From: Adineta ricciae | Lineage: Eukaryota; Rotifera; Eurotatoria; Adinetida; Adinetidae | Assembly: GCA_905250025.1 (NCBI GenBank) | Contig: CAJNOJ010000023.1 | Coordinates: 248,001-312,000 of the forward strand | Length of the DNA: 64,000 bases | Direction: 5' to 3' | In this document: piece after piece, positions 36,701 to 48,057 of the stretch | Layout: the number at the start of each line of letters is the position of its first letter | Position numbering within the stretch: position 1 is the first letter of the stretch | Position numbers and translations under genes: made by a program | The notes under the pieces: generated by a model | The model's database searches: none | Seen by the model: only the letters and a program-made list of their open reading frames with translations | Told to the model about the DNA's origin: nothing

Positions 36701-38367
36701 GTTATTTTTAGCTTACCCGCATTAACAATGCTCAAGAGGAATTGACTAAACTGCAAACTATTTACGAAAATAAAGACTCCTCCTCGAAAGATCAAGAACA
36801 TACTGATCTGAATGAAATCATCAATCAAGTCAATTTGAAATTACAATCGAAATGGCGAACTGCTGTTCACAATCATGAACAGATTCAAGAACAAGAACGG
36901 CAAATGAACGAATATATTCGACAAATCGAAATCGATATTGACGACGAAATCGAAAGTATAAAGATCAATTCTGAAAGAGAATTGAAATCTCTCACTAACC
37001 ATATCAAACGTTTAACTATTAACGTACGTTAACTGTCGACAATGTTCTTCGCTAAATGTCTACAACTCGTTAGGTTAGTGCACTTCGTAAACGATACAAT
37101 TCTATCGTTGAACGTATGGGCACGCGCGATACTGAACGAAGTAATATTGAGAAAGAAGTGAAAGAACTACAGAATCGGAAGTTTGAACTCATCGAAAAAC
37201 TAGAACATTTCCGTTCAAGTATAAACTACAGAGACTTTCGCAAGATAATGTATATGAATTTCAGTTATCAAAAAGAAAGAAGATCGTATTGGTATCTACG
37301 ATATCAAGATTCATCGTTTGCAACAGCATATCTTACACGTTGAAAAACGTAAATATGTTCTTGATTACAAAACGAAATCTCTATTAGAACGCATCGAACC
37401 CATGGATCAAGAAATCGCTCGATTGAAAACGAATAACCAGAACCTTGAACAACAGTTAACGATTTTAAAACAACAACAAAATGATTTGATCGTTAAACAA
37501 AAGAATTACGAATTCAAACTGGAACGATCGACTAAGCAATTAAATCTAGCGAAAATTAGTTACCAAAACATTTGGAAAACAGTAAAACAACGAAAAGGTT
37601 GCAAAGCTCAATGAAAGTATCGTTGATCGGAGATAGTTTTTCTATTTAGATGCACTTAAAAAAGCATTTGAGTACACAGAAATCAGTTGCACATCCGAAA
37701 CAACTATTCATTCGAAAGAACAGTTAAAAGCATTCATACAGAATATGTGTCATTCAATACAAAACGAACAGCAAACAGAAAATCAATTAGAAATACAAGA
37801 TTCAATCAAAGAATGGAATAATCAACGAAATTGGTTACTTCATCACGTACGTATTATACCAATCATATCGACTCAATGTTTCGTTTCTTTGATAGTTACA
37901 TAATTTAACAACGCATACGGAAAACAACAAACAAACATTTGCAAATGTTCAACGTGAACATCGTAAAGGTATAGAAGAAATATTTAGCCTGTCAAAAAAG
38001 AAATTCAAATGTCTATCGTTTAGCTATCGTACCATTCATTAATCAACTTCGTCAACTACACAATTTACATGATGATATCCAAAAGAAAATTCAAAAGCAT
38101 TTTGCCTTGTTAAAGATCAAAGCCAGTGAACAGAATGATTTCTTGCAATCAATATCGAGCATCTTGCATGTCAATGAAAATCTTCATTTAACAATCGATC
38201 AATTATCACAAAAAGAATTGCATATTGAAATTCAAGATAAAGAAATTGATCGTTTAGCAGCAATTACATTCCGTTCACAATATGCGGCACCATGCTTAGA
38301 ATCGAATCAGTCTAATGAAAAGGCTGTCATATTGCCAACGGTATCGACTGGATTATCGACCAAATGA
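33752..38367 (+). CDS. CFAP57: Cilia- and flagella-associated protein 57 (WDR65)
   Basis: CFAP57 is an axonemal WD40/coiled-coil protein involved in inner-arm dynein assembly and ciliary beating. The first exon (33752-34133) and later exons encode a WD40 propeller region. Landmarks match CFAP57 in order: RGHVGKIKQIVWCKYDS, CSTDGMIYIFNIYTG, FVGMTNGTIRIFTTPL, LPAHCSTIRRFLVSS and TFEYILVTKSEFDEQQQK, the linker to the coiled-coil half. From about 36.3 kb the protein is charged coiled coil. KRKYVLDYKTKSLLERIEPM corresponds to a conserved CFAP57 stretch. Introns are about 50-65 nt; junctions such as 34133 and the one after NSIL near 34489 (before AATEHGHVFWIQDG) restore the frame. The stop is at 38365-38367; AATAAA lies at 38480. 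Another axonemal gene in this window besides PIH1D2 and VWA3B. Confidence 0.88.
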
Positions 38368-39237
38368 ATAGCACGGATCTTTCTTCGTGACTCTTGTCCA
38401 AGGTTTGTTGAGAGCAGAATACACCTTTCATCTCTTATTCGTTCTGCTATACTGTCTGTCTATGTCGATTTTCGTTTTGAATAAACAAAGAGAAATAAGA
38501 AGACAAGGCCTCGAGTATACTTAACAGTATATTTTGTAGGAGATCATCGACCGACAACAGGTGGTCAACATATTGTAGGACGCAAAGCACATTTGTGTAT
38601 GAGTGCTATTCAATACTTTTACTCTCTGTTTCAAACGTTTTCGTGTACACTCTCGTGGCAATCAATACCATCTTATTTTCGTTCCCCTGTACACGTCTGT
38701 CGAACAGTAACATTGGTGCGAATACAAACTTTATCGATTTGTTCTTTATGTTCTTATAGATTTTATTTCAAAGAGAAGAAGAAAGTCAGAAGCGAAAGAA
38801 ATTGACACGTACAACATTTGACCTCTGCTCTTTCTTTCATTTATATCTGATGATATGAACATAGTCGTAAGTATCGTCACATCGATCGTTCCTCCTCATA
38901 TAGCAGATCATTGTCGGAAGACGAGACACGAATGAATGTTAGTTTTTCTACTGCTTAAGAAGCAAATTTTTGATATCAACAAGTTGTAGTTCTTTTTTTT
39001 GCGGGAGACGTAAGTTATCGTTAGATGTGAACTTGAAGTTTTTATATATATATATCTCGACTAGTTGTATATGCGAGACTTTCGTATGATAACAATGTGT
39101 GAAAACACAACGACAAAAAAAAGAGTGGGGAGAAAGAGACTTTTTCAGCTTCTTTCTTCTTCTTTTATATTCTTAAATATCTTATCTGGGTTAGGTTGAT
39201 AAACGTTTCACTCCTCACAAGTAACACAATTTCATCG
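38368..39237. other. Intergenic interval CFAP57 to PHD/PH gene
   Basis: About 0.87 kb. It contains the CFAP57 polyadenylation signal (AATAAA, 38480-38485) and an open stretch 38537-38805 with no recognisable family. It also holds the promoter of the next gene. A short (TA)n run lies near 39044. Confidence 0.5.
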
Positions 39238-42200
39238 ATGGCCGATGTAGCAAAAGATAATTCGTTCGGATTTATACCACCAAATACTTCAGCATCACAG
39301 TCAACATGTGACATATGTAAACGGTTGCTCTACCCGTTCGAAGAAGTTCGACGTTGTTAGTATGATTTTTCTATCCAATCGATCGCTAACCGAAAGTTTT
39401 CATATGTAAATTCAGGCCAGAGTTGTCACAGTACAAGCCATTGGCGTTGCATTGAACCTAAGACAATTTCTCAGTATGGTAATAACGAAAATTACATATG
39501 TAATACATGTAGCACTGGTGCTACGGCTGATTTACCACAAAAACCGACAAATAGTGGCAGTTTTCGATTGAAAGCAACTGATTCGCCAAGTCGAACTAAT
39601 CGATCCAATGAAACGAATGTCGGTAGTACTATTCGATATTTTGAAGAAAAACAACAACAGAAAAACGCGCAAGTGTCCAAAATGACACAATTATCTGAAC
39701 TTGATCGGTATCTTCCACCTCATGTAAATCACGTTGAATATCATCATACTGGTGAGTTTCTCACTCGGAAAGGTAAGCGTGATGACGAACGAAGAGAGAA
39801 AGAAAGAAAGAAAGAAAGAAATGAAAATATTTTCGTACTTGTTTGTTGTTGAATCAGTTAATCTGACTCGAAGAACTTCGAACGAAGAAAAATTTGTTTT
39901 ACGCTTGTGAATTAACGTTACAGCATCTCAATCGAATCGATAATCAACTGTATTGAAGTTCATACACGTTTAGTACGTTAGCATCATAATCATTAACATA
40001 AACGTGCTCAGTGTATAGAAAGATATATAAATCCTCTCTAAATGTTCATTCATTTCTCGTTTCTCGTTTCTTCATCGAACATCATCTCAAATACACACAT
40101 TCTCAATTTTTTTTAATCAATTTCATGATTCTGTTAAAGCATCCTATTTTTCTTATCATTTTACATTTGTCGCCGTCTCTATTTGTTTAGGTCAGGATCG
40201 CAACGGCAGACGAACACCTCAACGGACTCAAGAACGTTATCACAATGGATTAGATAGTGACGACGAACACGAAACATCAGCCATGTTTGAAGCCAATTAC
40301 ATATATACGCCACTGAAAGATTTTGCAGCAACGAGAAGTAATCGAACTACAAGTGAAAATGATATCAAGGGTGACTCGAGTAAGTAGATGCAGATTTACT
40401 TTTGGTTTGTTTGGGCATATTTTTGTGAAACGGAGGAGAAATCATGTTTTAGAGAAGGTGAATGAGCATCAAAAATATCCTTTTAAACGACGAATCATTG
40501 CGGATATGATTATTTTTAGTCTTTCGAATCGTGAGTTTCATTCTATCGACCGTTTTTAATAATAGAGGGGAATATTCTAATGATCTTATTTTACTAACTT
40601 GGGGTATTGATATTATCATTCGAATAGGAACAAGTAGCTTCTGGAATGTCTCCTAAGGCTTCATCGATGAATAATTCTCCTTCTAATTAAAGTATCAAGT
40701 TTAAATTTCAATCTCAAGTCAAATATCGATCGATGTGCACGATGATTAGTTATAAATGTCGTTGAAATCGAATACAGTTTCATCTTGTCTTTCTTGTTTT
40801 ATTCAGGCACTTCTCTCAATCAACAGCCAGTATCACGCTATGGTGGCGGTTTACATTATTCGAACCATGGTTATGATCCGACAGTTTCACGCCTCGTCGA
40901 GGCTCCTGTAACTAGTTCAGCACATATCGTATCTCCATCGTTGAACATCCGTCCGAGTCATTTCATCAGTACAACGAATTTGACGATCAATGAAAAGCCT
41001 TCTCGGCCCCCTCAGCAACGATCGATGTCTCCTGTTCGATCAACTCCACACTTATCTCGCACGCATGAGCCCGATTTAGCACCCATGAGATCATCACCTC
41101 GTGTCAACGATCGTCCGCCGATAAATGGCAACGATTCTGGCATTCTGATGATTAATTCCCAAACTGATCAAACAGTACATGGAAATCAAGGCGCGGACAA
41201 GAAGATCAATGATCTTGTTCAACAGTTGGGCAAACAACTGGGAACAGATGCACAGAAAGTCAACGAAAAATTAGAATTAAAATTGAAAAATCTTGAAAAT
41301 ATGATTCATCAACAAACCTCAGTTATTCAACGACAGGATGAAGTAATCGAACGGCTAAAAAGCAAAATAGCCATGCTCGAAGCTAAAAATGAATCTAAAC
41401 GTGAACAGAGCCAGACAGATACTATTGTACCGAATACAACAAAACCAATTCCACAGCAACAGCAACTTGCTAAACGCAATAATTACGTCGATCGAAAACC
41501 GTCTGAGTCGTCGACGATTGCTACAGAAAGTGGCAGAGAATCGACGAAAAAGGTGAGGAGAGACAGAGAGTAGGATACCATACGGAATCTTTTACATACG
41601 ACGAAGAGTTAGGACTTCCGCTCACTCAGTTGATTATAGATTGCTAAACTTCAGCATGTTGTTTTCAGACCCCTGCACCACGTGTTGGCCCCCAATGGTC
41701 ACCACCGGCAACAAGAAACGATAACAACAAGCCAACACTCGCTAAACTTGTAAGCACTACCTCAACGACACGAGATCGGCAAACATCTGACTCTTCGTCG
41801 ATGCCATCGATGGCTGGTATACTAGCTAGTACATCTGTATCTGGAACAGAACCGCAGACTGCTTCCAGCCGTCTGAATCATATTATTCACCAGGAGAGCA
41901 TAGACGTCGAAAAAAAATCCACATCAAATTATAATTTAGCTCCTGTTCGTCATCAAGATCGATTGCATGCTGTCGGACCGATTTCACTAGTAGAAGAACA
42001 AATCACTACAAGTGTTCATCGTGATATGAACGAGATCAAACCAAAAGCATCAGCCAAACGTTCAAATTCATCATCATTGTCATCGAATTCGTCAAGCGAA
42101 CCTGAACGAGGATCCACTATGAAAGCAAACAATCGTCAGGCAAATATGCATCGAAGCTTCGAATCTATACCAAACACACAAACACAAGAACAATCATCGA

Positions 42201-42900
42201 GATCATCCGGCCGAGCGACTTCGCTCGAACTTACTAACAGACCAGTACAACGTGAAGATTCAAGTTAATTCACAATCTTTCTACTTTATCTATTCTATGT
42301 GAATATCTCTATTTAGCATCAATCTATATAACACCTGTCGAAGGAAGTCAGCCGGCGTTTCAAGCGAATAGTATCGTTAAGGGATGGCTTCGAAAACAAA
42401 ATCGTGAATCGTTCCTAAAACGAATCGAACGTTACTATTGTATTCTCGCAGACAATGCACTTCTCATGCATCGAAGCGAGCAGGACAGAACACCTGTTAA
42501 AGCAGTTACTCTGAAAGGTTTCGATTGTTTTCTTTGTCACTAAGTTTACAATTGAGAAGAAATGTTTTGTACGATTATTTAGGAGCGAAAGTACTCTATT
42601 ACGATGACCCGAAACACGGCCCATCACTTGAATTGACTTGGTCAACTCGATCCAGTGAAACGAAACATTATCACGTACGTAAAACACCGAGTTTCACTTT
42701 GCAGACAATCCTGTTTTTGGATAAACATGTGATTCTTTCGTTTTCAGCTCTATGCACCAAATCCACAAGAAGCTACCAAATGGGTTACTGCAATTCAAAC
42801 TACGATCCATAATCTAGACACTAGTATGTCCTATCTCGTTCATTTTTTCTAAATGAAATTAATCTTGAATTCTACAGGACATTCTCAAATGAGAAAATAA
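39238..42900 (+). CDS. PHD-finger, coiled-coil and PH-domain protein
   Basis: Nine exons, all in phase: 39238-39355, 39416-39751, 40191-40379, 40807-41552, 41669-42263, 42317-42517, 42583-42674, 42748-42823, 42878-42900; about 791 residues. Residues ~25-80 hold a C4HC3 zinc finger (CDIC, CQSC, HWRC, CNTC) with PHD-type spacing. The centre is Ser/Pro/Asn-rich and disordered, with one coiled coil around 41.2-41.4 kb (NEKLELKLKNLENMI; RQDEVIERLKSKIAMLEAK). The C-terminus is a PH domain (IVKGWLRKQNRES; RIERYYCILADNALLMHR; HLYAPNPQEATKWVTAI), which usually binds phosphoinositides. A cytoplasmic membrane-associated scaffold is more likely than a chromatin reader; the finger could then be a FYVE- or Rab-effector-type variant. 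I do not recognise an orthologue. Confidence 0.75.
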
Positions 42901-43344
42901 TGGTAGTGTAAAAAAGTAAACGCTCGAACTTTCCCGCATTCTACTTTCGCTTCATGATAATGATGAGCTGATTATATTTTCTTCTATTTAGAGAGCCGAT
43001 GGCATAAATATCATTCGGATCTATGAAGACATCGCTGAGCAACATCATCAAATTTTGCTTCCATTTTCTACGATTGTTCCCGTCCATTTTATGACTTCAT
43101 GTTATCTGTGTGTTGTTTGTTGTCTTGTCCGCTTGAATACGCTAAATTTTGTTTTGTTTTGTTTTTTATTTTCTACATATGCACACATAATTATTTATAC
43201 TTTTGCTCTTTTCTACGAATAGAATAAAACAGGGAAAGCTTTTTTTTGCGCGTCGAAATCTTTGTTCATTATGTTAAATATGTGAATCGGTTTTCGAATT
43301 TCTCGTCATAATGAAGAACGATGTGTTAATAGTTTTCAATCGAT
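42901..43344. other. Short intergenic interval
   Basis: About 440 bp between the PHD/PH gene stop and the next ATG on the same strand. AT-rich, no gene seen. It includes AATAAA near 43220. Confidence 0.5.
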
Positions 43345-45073
43345 ATGGATCTCTATAATCATAATGCCACGAAAAAAAGAAAACTCAATCAACCGAACGC
43401 ACATGAGGATGAGTCGAAAAGGAAGACATCGAAATCAACTGGGTGCTTTGGACGTTGTTGTAGTCGAAAACGTCAAGATACTCCTTTTGAAACGAAAGAA
43501 AAACCAGTCAAACAGGTTAACAACAAAGTTGCATTAGCAACTGAGAACGGCCATCTACCAGTGCAAACATCAGCAGGTGCAGGTGATAAGGAATCATCCA
43601 CACAGGTCACACATTTATCACAATCACCATTGGAGTACAAATCGGGGACTAATCTAAATGATCTGGACAATTCAAACACGAAACTCTTTTATGAAAATCA
43701 GGTAGAATATGATTGAATTGTGGAAACACTCGCTTCAACGTCCGTTCGATTTCGGATTCATTTCTTCGTTCTTAGTATGCCTCGATTGAACAAGCGGATA
43801 CAGCTACAAAGGAGAAAACCACTAATGGCACGCTGGATGAATCGTTCAATCCTTTTCAAAATACAGTAAATTCGTTCGTAAACGATATTATCGGCGATGG
43901 AATCGGTCAATTGTCAGAACTACTTGCAGCTACGAACGCATACGTAAATACATTAATAATGAATTCTGCATCGGCTAGAGAAGACAATGAACTCGCCTTT
44001 CAAAAACAAGGTAATTGAGTTTCCTTTGTATACACAAAATACATGCTTTTTTGTTTCAGATATGGAACTGTCCACAGATCAAACACTAGCACAACCCATT
44101 TCAGATAATTACGGTACTGCAATGAGAGAGAGAGACATAGACAAGAATATTTGCATAATTGGCTTTTCATTCTTGTCTAACAGATTGGAATATTGAATCC
44201 AACAAAACAAACTTTGACCAAGATAATCTGTCAATAGGCGACAAATCATCTCAAAATCAAGAACCCTATCGTAAATTGTTTTCAGGTATTTAGTAAAAAA
44301 CGAAATAAACATTTATCATAGATTGGGAAGACCAATACTATTCGTGGTCTCATCGTTCTGAACAAACATTTTTGTCAGACAACGACATTATTAATTCGAC
44401 ATACAGTGTTGGCACCAGGTTACCATCGAATCAAAAAGCGAACGTACAATCACAGATAGCCGATATAGAAAAAGAGACTACTGGTTTACTAACGATGAGT
44501 TCAACATCTGTTAGTGAACTCTTCAAGCATATGACTCGTATAAGGCAAGAAAAAGAGCTTGATTTAGATTCGATTAGTACTGCATATTCCGTTCCTATTT
44601 CCATGCGTCATTCAATACTATCAGAAGTAAGCAATGTTCCCTCTCAAACACAACCGATGTTAGCAAAACATGCAACTAATCGGCTTCTATCGATTTTCAA
44701 TTCGAACGATATGTAGGCTGAAAAATTTCTTTTCTTGACGTTTAATTCAGTTAGGCAGATCTTCTTTTTCAGAATGCGCTTTTGGCAGTCTTTTCTTGAA
44801 CGTTTATCAAATTTTCTATTGCCTTCAAGCCACAATATGACTAATGATGATGTAAATTTCAACAAATATTCATGGACAACATTGACGTGTACAGACATCA
44901 TTTCATCTGATGAATTTGGGCCGAGATGGAGTCGACGTGATATAGATGATCGTAGTCCAGCAACGTTTGTGTTTGTGAACGATCCGTTAAGCACGTGGTA
45001 TTCGCTTGAAACGTGTCCAAGCAATAAACAGAGGTGTACTTCAATTCATTATCGACCGTGCTGTCCTAAATAA
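43345..45073 (+). CDS. Unrecognised Ser/Asn-rich protein with possible lipid anchor and AKAP-like helix
   Basis: Six exons join in phase from ATG 43345 to TAA 45071-45073. The N-terminus is basic and then carries a cluster GCFGRCC, a good palmitoylation site. Exon 2 encodes an amphipathic helix SFVNDIIGDGIGQLSELLAA with paired hydrophobic residues spaced as in PKA-anchoring helices. The middle is polar with several Ser/Thr motifs. The last exon reads FWQSFLERLSNFLLP, then a compact Trp/Cys-containing end (FVFVNDPLSTWYSLETCPS). I do not recognise a family. The role of the helix is inference from pattern only. Confidence 0.7.
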
Positions 45074-46550
45074 TATGACTACTCAAGCACATATCTCATT
45101 ATTATTATATGTTTCAATGAACCAGTCAAACGAGAACGAAATATCATTAATAATAAACTAGTAACTAATATATAATTGTACTATTTTAGTGTTCGTTTGG
45201 TAAAGAAAACATTTGCATAAATAGAGATAATCAGGTATACTAAAAATTCTTTGATCTCACTAGGACTTTACTCCCTTTGATCAAAGAAAGGGTTATATAG
45301 TGATCAGATACTGGTATCACACGCTGAGATTTTATTCGAGCAAATCTATCAGAGATCAGCACTCGAGAAAACACGAAGAACTCAGCACCAACCAACTGAC
45401 AGCATTGCTTAAAGAGTTTTCAGTTTGCAATTGGTAGCTTTTGAGCAGAATAGCAATGCATGACGATATAGTATTACTTCGTAGAATAAGTTTGTATGGA
45501 AAGGTTGCCACTAATATAAGCGAACCAATTCCTTATGGTCTTCCTGGTGTTACGAACGAGGATGTGTTCAATCGATCGAACAGCGTTCAGTAACAGAACA
45601 AGGTGATATTCTAATCTTTTCTTTACATATACGTTTTGAAGACTGAAAGGTTTTGTCTCAAACAATTGAATTCCACCATTTCGAAAGATCTATTATCTGT
45701 ACTGTTTTGTTTGTGCAAATAAGTACTTAAACCTGTGCCGAGGTGTCAGAACGGAAGTAAACAATCTCATCGAGCGCATTTGTATGCATTCAATCAATAT
45801 TGATCGACTAGTTGACGGCTGAGCACTAGACGCGAAAAGTACATTCATCGTTAATTGTGACTTAACGAAACGCGATGTCATTACGGCAGACATCATTGCA
45901 TAATTCATATAAAAAATGATACAATACTCGTAATCTTAAGGGTGTTCTATTGACTTTGGATGTACGTAGATCGTTCCGATGCTTGTTTACATACAAACTG
46001 ATGCCAAATCAGCCCTACCATTGACAAAATATTTTGGGTAAAATTTCTTCTGTACTTTGTTGGCTCGATATGAAATGACATAATCGATCTCATCTCCTTT
46101 CATAAGGGCATGATTTGATTGAAATCGACTTATGCATTGTTTGATATGAGAACAAAGACGTATGACATGCATGTCGGTGGCCAGACATGTTAATCAATTT
46201 TTATTTGACACTTCAAAGTGACTAATTATTATTGTAGTACTATTTACGAGTCGCATCTGTATGACAAAAAGTCTCTTGAATGCAAAATAATGAACTTCGA
46301 CGTTTTGATGTTAGATGAACGGATAAAAAGATAAAAGACGAAGGAAAAAAAGCGATTGTTTCGTTGTCATTGTTGTCTTCTCTTTTCGTACTCTCCTACT
46401 TTGTTATACAATGTGTCGTCGTATCAATCGACATTTTTCTTTTCTTTACTCTCGTGAACAGATAGATAATCCTTCCTACACTTTCTTTCCTTCGTGAAGA
46501 GTTAACTTATGACGCCGATTTAAGTCAGACGATATCGTTTTGTTTCTCCT
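45074..46550. other. Intergenic interval
   Basis: About 1.5 kb, AT-rich. Short open stretches on the plus strand around 45730-45830 look protein-like but contain stops. No intact gene, tRNA or repeat array recognised. The end of the interval includes the promoter of the swiprosin gene. Confidence 0.5.
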
Positions 46551-47320
46551 ATGGATACTGATCTTGCTGAAAAACTCCATCGACAGATTTGTCTTATTGA
46601 ATCGAGCGAATCGTCTTTGAAAGAATCGATTTTAACAAACGACAAACATCAACGTTCAGTTGGATATGAACTGTCCCATAAGCAAATGCAGAGTTTGAAG
46701 AAGACATTCGAAAAGTACGATTCTGAGAGACAAATGATGAAATTCTCTGATATGTTTGCTTTTATTCTTGATACAGATACGATACGGATAAAGACAAATC
46801 CGTTAATTTTGATGAACTGAAATTTATGTTGGAAAAACTTGGTCTTCCTCAAACTCATCTACATTTAAAGCAGATGATCAAGCAAGTTGATGAAGATCAT
46901 GATGGCAAAATATCATTTCGAGAAGTTCGTAGCTTGTTTCAACTTCTTTTCATTCTTCTTTTTGATTATTTATAGTTCCTAGTGCTTTTCCGTAAAGCAC
47001 TTGCACATAACATGGAATTCGATCAAGAAAAATCGGCACTTTTATATCGGTTTTACGCCATGTTGTTAGAAATTGATGTGGCCAAAGAAGGCGTCATCAT
47101 GGCTAAGAACTTTTTTGAAGCAAAAGTAGATCTCACATTATATTCTATGACAATTCGGTTTCTCATTTTGTTTTCTATATAGATAGCTGCGATTAAGGAT
47201 AGTGAAAAATTTTATCGAGAAATCCTCGAAGAGCAAAACCATCGACGTCGTTTGGAAGAAGAAAAGACTCGTCGTAAACTAGAATTTCGAAATCGTTTAG
47301 CTTTATTTCAATCAACATAG
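46551..47320 (+). CDS. EFHD2: Swiprosin / EF-hand domain-containing protein (EFHD1/2)
   Basis: Swiprosins are calcium-binding actin-associated adaptors. Exons 46551-46714, 46777-46924, then from about 46979 and about 47183 to 47320, in phase. The first junction restores FEKYDTDKDKSVNFDEL, the first EF-hand loop (Asp at 1, 3, 5; Glu at 12). The second loop is DEDHDGKISFRE. KFMLEKLGLPQTHLHLKQMI and ISFREFLVLFRKAL are characteristic of the family, as is EIDVAKEGVIMAKNFFEAK. The C-terminus is a basic coiled coil (EEEKTRRKLEFRNRLALF). The disordered N-terminal region of vertebrate EFHD1/2 is shorter here. One rotifer gene presumably represents both vertebrate paralogues. Confidence 0.92.
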
Positions 47321-48057
47321 ATTTCAAGAATCCTTAGCATGCATTCTGTGATAAACCTTGTACCATAACATGTGAATTTTCATTGTTTAATACATATAAC
47401 AACATCGATTATCTTCTTTCTACTGAAAGCTGACGAAAAAAGTGACTTTATCTTTTCTCGGTATGCGATAGAATACTATCGCGCATATAGTATTGAAGCG
47501 AAGGTCCTTTTTTTTGTAGATAAGTCTATGTCAGTACAAATCATTTTAAAAAATCTGACATGCTACTGTTGACTGATTGTTCGGAAAAAAACATCCTTTT
47601 TTTGAATTCAAACGCGTATTTTAATATACAAAAAACAAAAACTCGTTTCCATGATGTTTAGATTAATTAAAAAACATTATTCAGTAAAAAAAACACGTGT
47701 CAGATTACATCGGGCGAAATAAACATACGAAAAAAAGTCACGCATGTATTCCAATATGTTTATCAGTCAGAAAAAACATTCACCGTTCAGTCATATTATT
47801 CGCACACACACAAAAGCATAAAAAAAGTCATTTTGCTGTGAGATTATCAAAAGATACAATACTTATCTGTTCTCATCGAGAATGAAATGAGAGAAGGAAG
47901 TTCTTTCTTCTAAAAAAGAATGGCTGCAGAAAACAATAGATGAAAATATAGATTCAACTTCAATCATTCTCAAGAAAACTAGTATAGAAAACTTAGTTAA
48001 CAATGAGAAATCATTTCTAGCACACAATTCACTCACATTGTTCATATAGACCGGGTT
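47321..48057. other. Convergent intergenic interval
   Basis: About 0.74 kb between the 3' ends of the swiprosin gene (+) and the next gene (-). It has A/T-rich tracts and only short ORFs. No gene supported. Confidence 0.55.

Noticed and set aside
20556..38367. Idea that VWA3B, CFAP57 and PIH1D2 form a functional cilia gene cluster
   Set aside because: They have separate promoters and orientations with unrelated genes and pseudogenes between; chance proximity is sufficient.
38537..38805. Open stretch of about 89 codons between CFAP57 and the PHD/PH gene
   Set aside because: No start at its 5' end, no recognisable motif, and the downstream part is low-complexity; more likely UTR or chance.
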